From Hyphomicrobiaceae bacterium (lineage in GTDB: Bacteria; Pseudomonadota; Alphaproteobacteria; Rhizobiales; Hyphomicrobiaceae): a stretch of 64,000 nt of DNA. The stretch spans positions 1 through 64,000 of the forward strand of contig JAURWC010000075.1 in the NCBI GenBank assembly GCA_030655135.1, in the 5' to 3' direction. Below the pieces are notes generated by a model. The model saw only the letters and a list, made by a program, of their open reading frames with translations, had not been told where the DNA came from and ran no database searches. Below are positions 27,505 through 36,346 of the stretch, piece by piece. The first letter of the stretch is position 1. Every line of letters begins with the position of its first letter. Both the position numbers and the translations under genes were made by a program.

Positions 27505-28953
27505 TTAGCGAACCTGATCCAGCGCCGCCGCGAGCGCCTCGTGATCGGAAAACGGCAGCACCCTGTCGCCAACGATCTGGCCCGTTTCATGGCCCTTGCC
27601 CGCCACGACCACCACATCGCCCTCGCTGAGCATCTTCACGGCCGCCGTAATGGCCTCAGCGCGGTCGCCGATCTCGATGGCGCTGGGTGCTGCGGCCAAA
27701 ATCTCCGCGCGGATCGCAGCAGGCTGCTCCGTCCGCGGGTTGTCGTCCGTCACGATCACCACGTCCGCCTTGTCCACCGCGATCTGCCCCATGATCGGCC
27801 GCTTGCCCCGGTCGCGATCTCCGCCACACCCGAACACGCAGATCAGCTTGCCGCGCGCGAACGGCCGCAGCGCGTCGAGCACGGCTGCCAGCGCCTCCGG
27901 CTTGTGCGCGTAGTCGACGGCCGCCAGACCGCCGCGGGCCTCCCCAACGATATCAAGCCGTCCCTTGACGCCCGCAATGTGCTCCAGCGCCGGGATTACG
28001 CGTGTCGCATCCTCGCCAGCAGCAATCGCTAGGCCCGCCGCCACCAGCGCGTTCGACGCCTGGTACGTGCCCAACAGCGGCAGCCGCACGTGGTAGTTGT
28101 TGCCGTCGTGCGCGATCGTCAGGCGTTGCGCAAAGCCGTCGAGCTTTACGTCGGTCAGCCGCAACGCTTCGCCTTCGCGCCCGACGCTGGCTATCGCCAA
28201 CCCGCGGTCCCGCGCCGCCGCGATGACCGGCGCCGCGTAGCTATCGTCGACATTGATCACCGCCGTCTGACCCGGCTGCAGCAGCTCTCGGAACAGCCGC
28301 AGCTTGGCATTGAGGTAGTGATCGATGTCCGGATGATAATCCAGGTGATCGCGTCCAAGGTTCGTGAACCCCGCCGCCGTCAGCTTGACGCCATCCAGCC
28401 GGTGCTGATCCAACCCATGCGACGAGGCTTCAAACGCCAGATGCGTCACGCCTTCGTGCGCCAGCTCCGCCAGCGTCTTGTGCAGCGTGACGGGATCGGG
28501 CGTCGTCAGCGAGCCGTAGACGCCACCGTCCGGCTTCACGATCCCGATCGTCCCCACGGACGCGGCCTGCCGCCCGAGATGCGCGAAGATCTGCCGCGTG
28601 AACTCCGCCACCGACGTCTTGCCGCTCGTGCCCGTTACGGCCACCGCGATCTCCGGCTGCGCGCCGTAGAACCGCGCCGCCATCAGCGCCAGCGTGCGGC
28701 GTGGTTCGGCAGAGCGCATGACCGGCACGCCGACGTCTGGCAGCACCGCCTCCTTTGCCGCCAGCACCGCGACGGCACCCTTGGCGACCGCGTCGGCTAC
28801 GAACCGCCCGCCGTCCGCCTTGGCACCCGCGAGCGCAACGAACAACGCGCCGGGCAGCACGGCCCGGCTATCCGGCGTAATCGAGCCGATCTCGACCTCC
28901 GCCGCATCCGCGGGCGCCTCGACCTCCGGGCCAAGAAGTTTGGAAAGTTTCAT
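27505..28953 (-). CDS. murE: UDP-MurNAc-L-Ala-D-Glu--meso-DAP ligase
   Basis: 482 residues. Adds the third peptide residue. P-loop TGTSGKTSVAEF; the DDNPRTEQP segment carries the DNPR motif that marks meso-diaminopimelate rather than lysine specificity; LTTPDPVTLH binds the uridine-MurNAc part. ATG start with the usual N terminus (MKLSKLL). Separated from ftsI by 225 bp containing a repeat hairpin, so an internal promoter is possible there. Confidence 0.96.
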   Translation of the reverse strand: MKLSKLLGPEVEAPADAAEVEIGSITPDSRAVLPGALFVALAGAKADGGRFVADAVAKGAVAVLAAKEAVLPDVGVPVMRSAEPRRTLALMAARFYGAQPEIAVAVTGTSGKTSVAEFTRQIFAHLGRQAASVGTIGIVKPDGGVYGSLTTPDPVTLHKTLAELAHEGVTHLAFEASSHGLDQHRLDGVKLTAAGFTNLGRDHLDYHPDIDHYLNAKLRLFRELLQPGQTAVINVDDSYAAPVIAAARDRGLAIASVGREGEALRLTDVKLDGFAQRLTIAHDGNNYHVRLPLLGTYQASNALVAAGLAIAAGEDATRVIPALEHIAGVKGRLDIVGEARGGLAAVDYAHKPEALAAVLDALRPFARGKLICVFGCGGDRDRGKRPIMGQIAVDKADVVIVTDDNPRTEQPAAIRAEILAAAPSAIEIGDRAEAITAAVKMLSEGDVVVVAGKGHETGQIVGDRVLPFSDHEALAAALDQVR

Positions 28954-29061
28954 GCCGCTGGCATAGCCTTGTAAGAGGCGTTTTCACAAGCCCTACAAGG
29001 TCAACGTGGCCGCATAAACGAACCGGCCCGTCAGCCGAAGGAAGCGCGCTACGATCCCACC

Positions 29062-29099
29062 CAACGTCGTCATCCCGGCCTGCGCCGGAATGACGTTGG
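29062..29099. repeat. CGTCATCCCG-family hairpin in the dcw operon
   Basis: CAACGTCGTCATCCCGGCC-TG-CGCCGGAATGACGTTGG: long imperfect stem between murE and ftsI. Related to the ends of the 6669-6811 unit. In an RNA leader it would form a stable hairpin in the intercistronic region. Confidence 0.75.
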
Positions 29100-29178
29100 A
29101 AGAGGAGGCTTCACATCGAGATCCCAGGACGGCACCTGATGCCGGGCGGTCGGCTCAGCCTTACCCAAACCGAATAGA

Positions 29179-30861
29179 CTAGTTCGCCTGCCCCGGTACG
29201 CCCGTCGCAGCCGCCTGCACCGGCTCCGGCATCACCCCAAGCAACGGAGCCACCCGCGCGATGATGCGGCCGGCCGTCGGCGCAGCGTTGTGGCCGGCGG
29301 TGATCTCGTTCTTGGTTTCGTCCGTCGCCTGCGGCTTGAACAGCATCACCATCACGACGTACTGCGGCTTCTCCATCGGGAACGCCGCCACGAACGACGA
29401 GATGACCGACTTCTTCTCGTAGCCGCCGACGCCGGCCATCTCGGCCGTGCCAGTCTTGCCGCCGACGCGATAACCCGGAACCTCCGCGCGCTTGCCCGTG
29501 CCGGCCGGGTCCGTCACGTTGAGCCGCATCAGCTCGTTGATCTGCCGGCTCGTGTCCGCGCTGATTACGCGCGTTTTCTTGGCCTCGCTACGTCCGCGCA
29601 GGAACGTCGGCTTCACCAGTTCGCCGCCGTTGACAAGTGCCGCCGCCGCCGCCGCGAACTGTAGGGGAGCAACGGCGACGCCGTGGCCGTAGGCGATGGT
29701 AATCTGCTCGATGCGCTCCCACCGCTTCGGCACCTGCGGCTGGGCGATGGGGCCAGCTTCCGTGCGGCCTTGATCCAGTAGCCCGAGCTTCGTCAGAAAC
29801 GCCTTCTGCTTGTCGCCGCCCGACTTCAACGCGATCATCGCTGCACCGACGTTTGACGAATGCAGGAAAATATCGCGCACCGATGCCGGCCGGCCCATCG
29901 GATGCAGGTCCTTGATCGTGAAGCGGCCCTCCACCATCGGCTGGCGTACGTCATAGATCGTGTCGAGCGTCGAAACGCCCTCGTCGAGCGATTCAGCGAC
30001 AGTCAGCATTTTGAAGATCGAGCCGAGTTCGTACGTGCCGCCCGTAATACGGTCGGTTTGCTGCGTGTCGGCCGCGCTGCCTGATCTCGGATCAGGCTCC
30101 GGCAATGACGCTGACGCCAGCACCTCGCCGGTCGTCACGTCCATCACGACGCCGGTTGCCGCTTCCGCCTTGTAGCGCTTGGTCGCGTCCTGCAGCTCTT
30201 CGGTCAGGCTGTGTTGCACGCCGATGTCGATCGACAGCCGCACCGGCGCACGCTCTGACAGCGTCGCGCCATGCACCGCCTCGACGGACCCGCTGTCGTC
30301 GAGATAGCGCTCCATTCCCGAGACGCCCTTGTTGTCGACGTTCACGGCGCCAAGCACATGCCCGGCAAGCCGGCTCAGCGGATAGGCGCGCTTCAGTTCC
30401 GTGCGGAACGACACGCCGGGCAAACCCAGGTCGTGAACCTTCTGTGCCAGGTTGGGGGCGATCTGCCGCTTGATCCACACGAACCGCTTGCTGCGGTCCG
30501 ACAGATCTCGGCGCAACTCGCGTGCGTTGAGGCCAGGCAGCACCTGCGTCAGCTTCTCGACGACCTCGTCGCGGTCGATGATGACGCCGGGATCGGCGAA
30601 CAGGGAGGGGTTCTCCACATCCGTCGCAAACAGCCGGCCGTTGCGATCCACAAGGTCGGGTCGCGAAAAGCTATGCGCTACGGTTTCGCTGATGTTCGAC
30701 TGCAGGGTTACGCCGCTGTTCACGGCAGCGAGCCGCACAAGCTGACCACCGACCGCAAGAAACGCCAGGCCGACCGCACCCGTAACCGCGATTGCGCGCA
30801 GCCTTAGGCTGACTTCGTCAACGCTGGCAGTGGCTCTGGGCTTTGTGGCAGTTCGGCGCAT
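29179..30861 (-). CDS. ftsI: septal transpeptidase FtsI (PBP3)
   Basis: 560 residues. Cross-links peptidoglycan at the septum with FtsW. Short basic cytoplasmic tail, one membrane helix (about 22-42), pedestal domain to about 235, then transpeptidase: SIFK (Ser281, Lys284), SSN (335-337), KTGT (469-472). All three catalytic motifs are intact. Directly follows ftsL (16 bp). Confidence 0.96.
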   Translation of the reverse strand: MRRTATKPRATASVDEVSLRLRAIAVTGAVGLAFLAVGGQLVRLAAVNSGVTLQSNISETVAHSFSRPDLVDRNGRLFATDVENPSLFADPGVIIDRDEVVEKLTQVLPGLNARELRRDLSDRSKRFVWIKRQIAPNLAQKVHDLGLPGVSFRTELKRAYPLSRLAGHVLGAVNVDNKGVSGMERYLDDSGSVEAVHGATLSERAPVRLSIDIGVQHSLTEELQDATKRYKAEAATGVVMDVTTGEVLASASLPEPDPRSGSAADTQQTDRITGGTYELGSIFKMLTVAESLDEGVSTLDTIYDVRQPMVEGRFTIKDLHPMGRPASVRDIFLHSSNVGAAMIALKSGGDKQKAFLTKLGLLDQGRTEAGPIAQPQVPKRWERIEQITIAYGHGVAVAPLQFAAAAAALVNGGELVKPTFLRGRSEAKKTRVISADTSRQINELMRLNVTDPAGTGKRAEVPGYRVGGKTGTAEMAGVGGYEKKSVISSFVAAFPMEKPQYVVMVMLFKPQATDETKNEITAGHNAAPTAGRIIARVAPLLGVMPEPVQAAATGVPGQAN

Positions 30862-30877
30862 CTCAGCTTCCGCCTGC

Positions 30878-31159
30878 CTAGTTGTTCACGGCACCGACGA
30901 CGATCGGGATATCGCGCGCAAACTGCTTGTCGGTGGCCGCGGCCAGACCTTGAGCGCGCGCCAACGGCTCGATGCGCTCGGGCCGCGTCAGGTGCGCCCG
31001 CTCCGCCTTCAGGACCGCGATGTCGCTGCGCGCTTGTGCAACCGCGAGCTCTTCTTGCTGCACGCGCGCCTCCAGTTGGCGGGTGTCGTAGTTGAGGCCG
31101 TAAAGCAGGAACGCACTCGCCAGGGCCAGGAAAACGGAGGTCGAAGTGATGAAACGCAT
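30878..31159 (-). CDS. ftsL: cell division protein FtsL-like
   Basis: 93 residues from MRFITSTSVF. A single membrane helix (about 5-24) is followed by a periplasmic coiled coil rich in heptad Leu/Ala (NYDTRQLEARVQQEEL...) and a conserved-looking end (ERIEPLARAQGL). Small, poorly conserved, and assigned by position between rsmH and ftsI plus topology. An in-frame TTG six codons upstream is less likely. Confidence 0.87.
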   Translation of the reverse strand: MRFITSTSVFLALASAFLLYGLNYDTRQLEARVQQEELAVAQARSDIAVLKAERAHLTRPERIEPLARAQGLAAATDKQFARDIPIVVGAVNN

Positions 31160-31218
31160 GGGCACACCCGTACACAAAAAACTAAGGTGAAAGAGTGCCT
31201 AAGTTACCGTTTGCTAAC

Positions 31219-32232
31219 TCAGTCTCTCAGCCAAGACGGGGCTTGCGTCCGCACCCCTGATCTCAGCCGCGCCGATCTCGCACGCGGGTTGACATCCAAT
31301 TCACCCTTCTCAGGTGTTAACGGGCGAAGGTTAAGAATTCGGAAACTTTCTGCCGGTGCGCTACGATTCGTTTGTGGCAGGTGCCGCGACGTGCCCTCCA
31401 TCTTGCCGGAGCGCTCGGCGAAGAAGCGTTTGACGATGCGGTCTTCCAGCGAGTGGAACGTCACGACTACCAGCCGGCCGCCCGGCTTCAGGATCCGCTC
31501 TGCCGCTTCCAATCCGCGGGTTAGCTCGCCAAGCTCATCGTTCACGTGAATGCGCAGCGCTTGGAACGTCCGCGTCGCGGGGTTGCGTCCGTCGTCCTTG
31601 CGCCCGCCGACAGCGCGGCTCACCACGCTCACCAGATCGCCCGTGCGCTCGAACGGTTTTTCCTCGCGCCGCTTGACGATTGCGCGCGCCACGGCGCGGG
31701 ATTTTCGCTCCTCGCCGAGTTCGTAAAGAATGTTGGCGAGGTCTTCTTCCTCCGTCGTATTGACGACGTCCGCTGCCGAAGGTCCCTCGCGAGACATCCG
31801 CATGTCCAGCGGCCCGTCGGTCTGGAAGGAAAATCCGCGCTCGGCCTGGTCCAGCTGCATCGACGAAACGCCGATATCCAGCACCACGCCGTCGACGGCG
31901 TCGTAACCCGCTTCGCGCGCCATCTCGTCGAGATCGCCGAACACACCCGGCAGGAGTTTCAGACGCGGAGCGAATTCTTCAACGACAGACTGCCCGGCCT
32001 CGATCGCCGTCGGGTCGCGATCGATCGCAACCACGTTGACGTCCGGCAACGCAAGAATGGCGCGGGTGTAGCCGCCCGCGCCGAATGTGCCGTCGATGAT
32101 GGTCTGTGTCGTGCCGGGCGTCGGCGGCTCAGGAAATAAAGCGCCGAGAACTTCCGAGACGAGCACGGGAATGTGCGGCCTGCCTGTGGCTTGGTGAACG
32201 GGCCCCTCTCCCGTTCTCCGTGACCGCGTCAT
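31219..32232 (-). CDS. rsmH: 16S rRNA m4C1402 methyltransferase
   Basis: 337 residues (MraW). SAM-dependent N4-methylation of C1402 in 16S rRNA. Motif [58 protein letters not shown]. The ATG overlaps the mraZ stop by 4 nt. 60 bp before ftsL. Confidence 0.96.
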   Translation of the reverse strand: MTRSRRTGEGPVHQATGRPHIPVLVSEVLGALFPEPPTPGTTQTIIDGTFGAGGYTRAILALPDVNVVAIDRDPTAIEAGQSVVEEFAPRLKLLPGVFGDLDEMAREAGYDAVDGVVLDIGVSSMQLDQAERGFSFQTDGPLDMRMSREGPSAADVVNTTEEEDLANILYELGEERKSRAVARAIVKRREEKPFERTGDLVSVVSRAVGGRKDDGRNPATRTFQALRIHVNDELGELTRGLEAAERILKPGGRLVVVTFHSLEDRIVKRFFAERSGKMEGTSRHLPQTNRSAPAESFRILNLRPLTPEKGELDVNPRARSARLRSGVRTQAPSWLRD

Positions 32233-32720
32233 TCCCGTGCTCCCTCGTCGCCGTCCCCACCGGGACGGCCGCTCCCCGCTGCAAACAATTTCCGGTGGTC
32301 TTGAACCTTAGCGCGAGCAGCCCCGCGACGCTCCTCGAAGCGTCCGGGCTCCCACATCTGAAACTTGTCGCCAAGGCCGACAAAAGTGACCGCGCCTTGA
32401 AGATCGGCGTGGCGGCGAAGGCCTTCAGGAAGGACGATACGTCCGTCCCCGTCGATCGAGAGAACCTGGACGTCGCCGTAGAGCGCGACAGAGAGTTCGT
32501 CCCGCTCATCTGAATAGTCCGGCAGGCCCGCGAGAAGCCCGTCGATTTTTTTCGCAAGTCTCTCCCCGCCTGCATCGAGTGCCGGAGCATCGAGCGAGGG
32601 GTAGCAGTAGATGCCGCCGGCATATCCATCGCGCTCCAAGACGGCGCGGAATGGCGCTGGGACGGAGACGCGGCCTTTGGCGTCGATCTTGTTCGTATAT
32701 GTCGAGACAAAGCGGTCCAT
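32229..32720 (-). CDS. mraZ: transcriptional regulator MraZ
   Basis: 163 residues. DNA-binding regulator of the dcw operon, a ring-shaped oligomer of SpoVT-AbrB-like folds. Two DxxxR repeats: [16 protein letters not shown] near residue 10 and [15 protein letters not shown] near 88. It heads the left dcw half. Four regularly spaced ATGGN boxes about 190-225 bp upstream are likely its operator. C-terminal 25 residues are Gly/Arg/Asp-rich and unconserved. Confidence 0.95.
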   Translation of the reverse strand: MDRFVSTYTNKIDAKGRVSVPAPFRAVLERDGYAGGIYCYPSLDAPALDAGGERLAKKIDGLLAGLPDYSDERDELSVALYGDVQVLSIDGDGRIVLPEGLRRHADLQGAVTFVGLGDKFQMWEPGRFEERRGAARAKVQDHRKLFAAGSGRPGGDGDEGARE

Positions 32721-33160
32721 CCTTGCGCGAAAATTTCGCCTCCGACGCCTGAACTCGACTGAACCAGAACCCTGTCAAACCCACTCCAGGGGAGGGGAAT
32801 TTTGTCCGTCCGCGCCGGGCAGGTCCGTGGCGGTCGCCATCGACCTCGGCCCTCTCTCGAGATCGTCGGCGCCTCAGCCACGTCCCCGTGCCCGGTGCGG
32901 TCGGGCATCTATGGGATCTCATGGTTCTTTATGGGCGTCAATGGAATCTTAACGGCTGAACGCGGGATTCTGTGCCCGCCTGTGGGCAAGTGGCGGCCCA
33001 AGCACACAACACATGCCGGAGAAGCCGTCCGTTGCTCCCCGCAAGCGGCCGCCACCACGTCCAATGGAAATCAGGCATCGAGTTACGGGGGAGACTTTCC
33101 GGCGCGGGTAAACTGACGCATACGTGAGCACAACAGCCTTCACCGCAGGAAACACACGCG
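32721..33160. other. mraZ-folA divergent spacer
   Basis: 440 bp between the mraZ start (minus) and the DHFR-like start (plus), with no gene. It contains the MraZ-box array at 32901-32945. A TTGACG hexamer on the minus strand (32942-32937) overlaps the boxes and could be a -35 element, but no clear -10 follows. If so, the mraZ mRNA would have a leader of roughly 170-190 nt. Confidence 0.55.
32901..32945 (-). promoter_or_regulatory. probable MraZ operator: 10-bp-period ATGGN direct repeats
   Basis: On the plus strand ATGGG (32911), ATGGT (32921), ATGGG (32931) and ATGGA (32941) occur at an exact 10-bp period, with a weaker TCGGG at 32901. On the mraZ sense strand these are NCCAT repeats. MraZ in other bacteria binds TGGG-type direct repeats with the same one-turn spacing ahead of its own operon, so autoregulation is expected. 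Confidence 0.8.
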
Positions 33161-33577
33161 ATGCCTGACGTCCGCTCCATGTGCGCTATCGGCCAGTCCG
33201 GCCAGCTTGGCCTCAACGGCCACCTGCCCTGGGAGGGCGACCGCCGCCCTGAGTTCGTCGCCGATGTTGCAAACTTCTTCGAAAAGACCCGCGGCCACGT
33301 CCTGATGGCAGGCCCCACGACGATCAACGCCGTGCCCGAACCCTTTGCCTCGCAGATGACGCTGGTGATCCTGCGCTCGTCTATGGATCCGGAAGCGACG
33401 TTGGCCCGCTACGCCAGCCGCGTCGTCTTCATCGGCGGCGGCCCGCCGGTCTGGGACGTCTACGCCAAGTACATCCGCCATTGGGACATCAACCGCCTGC
33501 CCTACGACGGCGAAGCCGACCGCTGGTTCAACCCGCGATGGCTCATCACCGGCGACGCCAGCGTGAGCGGTGGCTGA
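33161..33577 (+). CDS. dihydrofolate reductase-like protein
   Basis: 138 residues, shorter than typical 159-170-residue DHFR. N-terminal AIGQSGQLGLNGHLPW matches the DHFR substrate loop. VADVANFFEKTRGHVLMAGPTT aligns with the helix carrying the catalytic acid (Asp in ADV) and the NADPH-binding strand. VVFIGGGPPVWDVYAKYI matches the conserved Gly-Gly cofactor loop. The usual GRxTWxS is replaced by AGPTTINAV. It may be a reduced-activity or divergent FolA; no thyA neighbour. AGGA ribosome site. Divergent from mraZ. Confidence 0.78.
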   Translation: MPDVRSMCAIGQSGQLGLNGHLPWEGDRRPEFVADVANFFEKTRGHVLMAGPTTINAVPEPFASQMTLVILRSSMDPEATLARYASRVVFIGGGPPVWDVYAKYIRHWDINRLPYDGEADRWFNPRWLITGDASVSGG

Positions 33578-33578
33578 A

Positions 33579-33607
33579 ACAAAAAGGCCAGGGCTTCAGC
33601 CCTGGCC
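33579..33607 (-). terminator. rho-independent terminator of the Ala/Glu-repeat gene
   Basis: Perfect 10-bp stem GGCCAGGGCT/AGCCCTGGCC at 33586-33607. Read on the minus strand it is followed by TTTTTGTTT. It lies 25 bp past the stop of the minus-strand gene and just after the convergent DHFR-like gene, which it could also stop. Confidence 0.9.
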
Positions 33608-33631
33608 TCACTTCGTGCGCCTTAAACCCGA

Positions 33632-34723
33632 TCACTCGGCCGGAGCAGCAGGAACCTCAGCAGCGGCGCTTGTGATCGGCATCGGCGGCATGTCGGCAGC
33701 GGGTGCTTCGTCGGCGGCGGCTTCGGCAGCAGGCGCTTCTTCGGCAGCGGGTGCTTGCTCAGCAGCAGCTTCTGCAGCAGGTGCTTCCTCGGCAGCAGCT
33801 TCGGCAGCAGGTGCTTCGTCGGCGGCGGCTTCGGCAGCAGGTGCTTCCTCAGCGGCGGCCCCGGCAGCGGGTGCTTCTTCAGCAGCTTCTGCTGCAGCAG
33901 CTTCTGCAGCAGCAGCTTCTACAGCAGGTGCTTCTACAGCAGGTGCTTCCTCGGCGGCGGCTTCGGCAGCAGGTGCCTCTTCAGCGGCGGCTTCGGCAGC
34001 AGGTGCTTCCTCAGCAGCAGCTTCGGCAGCGGGTGCCTCCTCGGCAGCGGCTTCGACAGCGGGTGCCTCCTCGGCAGCGGCTTCGACAGCGGGTGCTTCC
34101 TCGGCAGCGGCTTCGACAGCGGGTGCTTCCTCGGCAGCGGCTTCGACAGCGGGTGCTTCCTCAGCGGCGGCTTCGGCAGCAGGTGGTTCCTCAGCAGCGG
34201 CTTCGGCAGCAGGTGCTTCCTCAGCAGCAGCTTCGGCAGCAGGTGCTTCCTCAGCGGCGGCTTCGACAGCAGGTGCGTCTTCTACGGCCGTTTCGGCGAG
34301 CGCCATTTCGGTGGCGGGCGTTTCATCCGTAACGGCGCCTTCCTCGTGAGCGGTCGGCGGCGTTTCGTCGGCCACAGCGCCGTCAGCATGAGCAGTGGGT
34401 GGTGTTTCGTCCGGCGTAGCGGCGGCTTCTTGCGCCGGCGCCTCAGCGGGTGCTGCTTCAGCAGCAGGAAGTTCGGCGTCGGCAAGATCACCGCTTTCCG
34501 GCATTTCCAGCGCAGTGCCGCAGTGTGCAATCGCATCATCAGCTGTTTCGGGTGCGATCGCTTCCGGAGCTGCTGCAACGAGTGCCATAGGGGCTGGGGC
34601 GGGCAGTTCGCCGGTTGTTACGAAGGCGTGAAAATCATTTGCGGCTTTGAGAATATGTTCGTGTTTGCCTTGCAACTCGAACGCCATTCGTAAACAGGCC
34701 ATGCGGTGGTCCTGAAGGTCCAT
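33632..34723 (-). CDS. Ala/Glu decapeptide-repeat protein
   Basis: 363 residues, with a strong AAGGAG ribosome site. A short N-terminal module (DHRMACLRMAFEL...ANDFHAFVTTG, about 1-38) looks like the small Leu-Arg-rich leader seen on several alphaproteobacterial proteins. Then comes an acidic Ala/Pro/Glu linker, then about 17 imperfect copies of a decapeptide close to AEEAPAAEAA (about 155-345). No signal peptide or membrane segment. Extremely acidic and probably disordered or extended. Function unknown. Repeat copy number is likely variable between strains. Confidence 0.78.
   Translation of the reverse strand: MDLQDHRMACLRMAFELQGKHEHILKAANDFHAFVTTGELPAPAPMALVAAAPEAIAPETADDAIAHCGTALEMPESGDLADAELPAAEAAPAEAPAQEAAATPDETPPTAHADGAVADETPPTAHEEGAVTDETPATEMALAETAVEDAPAVEAAAEEAPAAEAAAEEAPAAEAAAEEPPAAEAAAEEAPAVEAAAEEAPAVEAAAEEAPAVEAAAEEAPAVEAAAEEAPAAEAAAEEAPAAEAAAEEAPAAEAAAEEAPAVEAPAVEAAAAEAAAAEAAEEAPAAGAAAEEAPAAEAAADEAPAAEAAAEEAPAAEAAAEQAPAAEEAPAAEAAADEAPAADMPPMPITSAAAEVPAAPAE
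33690..34275. repeat. 30-bp coding minisatellite
   Basis: About 19 imperfect 30-bp units, plus-strand consensus close to GCGGCTTCGGCAGCAGGTGC plus TTCCTCAGCA. Units differ mainly at synonymous or Ala/Val positions (GCAGCAGG versus ACAGCGGG blocks), and adjacent identical units point to recent slippage. All lie in the Ala/Glu-repeat gene and keep frame. Confidence 0.9.
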
Positions 34724-35114
34724 TAGGAGGCTCCTTGGGCAGATTTTGTGGGTTTGGGGCGGTTAGCAGGCGATACGCGGCACTGCGAAAACTACAATAA
34801 CACCGACGAACACTTGATGAAACCTCAGATCAACTGTTGTTCGCAAATAATTCAAAGTATAAAAATATTGCGCTGCAAGATGATCGGAAATCCGTGAGTC
34901 AAATGCGAGGCTTGCGACCGCATGTTCTCACGCCGTTGCAACGATTCTCAGTTCGCTAGCGCTGTCGCTGCTCAGTTGCAAAGCAGTGCTGGCGCGTGTC
35001 AGCGCAATTTTATATCGCGAATCACTCGTTCTCTGGGAACTGACATCCGCGATCCGCCGTTGCCATTTCAGTCGAATGCAACCACGCCAACAACGTCACC
35101 ATTGGGGTCACACT
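34724..35114. other. AT-richer promoter region
   Basis: 391 bp without a gene between the Ala/Glu-repeat gene (minus) and the GlsB-like gene (plus). The stretch 34830-34880 is markedly A+T-rich (AAATAATTCAAAGTATAAAA) and probably holds the minus-strand promoter. An EcfG-type promoter for the plus gene is at 35036-35061. Confidence 0.6.
35036..35061 (+). promoter_or_regulatory. EcfG-type general stress promoter
   Basis: GGAAC (35036-35040), 17-nt spacer, CGTT (35058-35061): exact match to the alphaproteobacterial EcfG sigma-factor consensus. It lies 53 bp before the start of a GlsB/YeaQ-type stress membrane protein, which fits a general-stress-response gene. Confidence 0.8.
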
Positions 35115-35378
35115 ATGAGTATCTTTGCCTGGATTTTCGTCGGACTGATCGCCGGCTGGATTGCCGAACAGATCACCGGCCGTGAACATGGCCTGCTCAC
35201 CAACCTCCTCGTCGGCGTGATTGGCGCTGTGCTCGGCAGCTTCGTTATCGATACGATCCTGGGCTTCAGCTATCCGCGGGGCTTCAACCTTGCAACGCTC
35301 AGCGTCGCTACACTCGGCGCTGTCGTCTTTCTGTGGCTCGTCGGCGGCCGCCCGAAGCTGCTCAGCCGCTTCCGCTGA
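35115..35378 (+). CDS. GlsB/YeaQ/YmgE-family stress membrane protein
   Basis: 87 residues, three hydrophobic helices with glycine-rich faces: WIFVGLIAGWIAEQITG, LLVGVIGAVLGSFVID, SVATLGAVVFLWLVGGR. Matches the transglycosylase-associated/GlsB small inner-membrane family, commonly stress-induced. The start at MSIFAWIF is set by homology; longer in-frame starts would run through the promoter. An EcfG-type promoter upstream supports stress control. A hairpin terminator follows. Confidence 0.9.
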   Translation: MSIFAWIFVGLIAGWIAEQITGREHGLLTNLLVGVIGAVLGSFVIDTILGFSYPRGFNLATLSVATLGAVVFLWLVGGRPKLLSRFR

Positions 35379-35384
35379 ACAGCC

Positions 35385-35422
35385 GCGCCGGCGGCCGGCT
35401 CCCCACAGGGAGTCGCCGGCGC
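35385..35422. terminator. hairpin between glsB-like gene and rnpB
   Basis: Outer stem GCGCCGGCG/CGCCGGCGC (35385-35393 with 35414-35422) and inner CTCCC/GGGAG. Sits between the convergent GlsB-like gene and the 3' end of rnpB, so probably stops both; no long T-run is present. Confidence 0.7.
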
Positions 35423-35432
35423 AATAGAACAA

Positions 35433-35845
<413 letters not shown>

Positions 35846-35933
35846 GACGTGAGTATGTCGTCGGGCGGTGCCGGTCAAGCAGCGCCCGCAACCCCAGGGG
35901 CTAAAGGTAAACGCTGGCATGCCGAAGGTGCCG

Positions 35934-35958
35934 GGAACGCGCGCCGTCGGCACGCGTT
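35934..35958 (+). promoter_or_regulatory. EcfG-type general stress promoter
   Basis: GGAAC (35934-35938), 16-nt spacer, CGTT (35955-35958), 43 bp ahead of a small exported protein gene that has a GAGGAG ribosome site. Spacing is within the EcfG consensus of 16-17 nt. Confidence 0.75.
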
Positions 35959-36001
35959 CAAACAACAACGCCTTTAAACAAATAGCACGAGGAGATCCGT
36001 A

Positions 36002-36286
36002 ATGAGCATGCGTACCCTTACAGTGGCGAGCCTAATGGCCTTCGCCTTGACCCCGGTGGCAGCACAAGCCAATTCGATCGGTGAGGTCGAGAACGCGCGC
36101 GCGAAAGATAGGTCAGGCTATCATTTAAACCGGCAAGACCGCGAGCAGCTTCGCCGTCACGGCGCCAACGATGACAGCTACGGTTGGCGCGGCGGTTACG
36201 CCTCTGACGACGGTTACTATGACGACCGGGCATACAGCGGAGCTTCGGTCTACATCGGCCCGTCTCGCGACTACGACGACGATTGA
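36002..36286 (+). CDS. small exported Tyr/Asp-rich protein
   Basis: 94 residues, GAGGAGA ribosome site. Signal peptide ending AAQA (about residue 23). The mature chain is hydrophilic, with RAKDRSGYHLNRQDREQLRRHG followed by an Asp/Tyr/Gly-rich tail (DDGYYDD, RDYDDD). No family recognised. The EcfG-like promoter just upstream suggests induction under general stress. A hairpin follows the stop. Confidence 0.75.
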   Translation: MSMRTLTVASLMAFALTPVAAQANSIGEVENARAKDRSGYHLNRQDREQLRRHGANDDSYGWRGGYASDDGYYDDRAYSGASVYIGPSRDYDDD

Positions 36287-36294
36287 CGACACCT

Positions 36295-36321
36295 GTCAAC
36301 GGTGCGTTCCGCTCCGTTGAC
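36295..36321. terminator. hairpin between convergent genes
   Basis: GTCAACGG (36295-36302) pairs with CCGTTGAC (36314-36321); inner GCG/CGC extends the stem. Between the stops of the small exported gene and the TonB receptor gene. No T-run, so a terminator role is tentative. Confidence 0.55.
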
Positions 36322-36346
36322 CTTCATCCGTGTTGGTCGTGCAGTT

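Noticed and set aside
33690-34275. Possible CRISPR or non-coding satellite
   Set aside because: Period is 30 bp and always keeps the reading frame of a gene with good start and stop signals.
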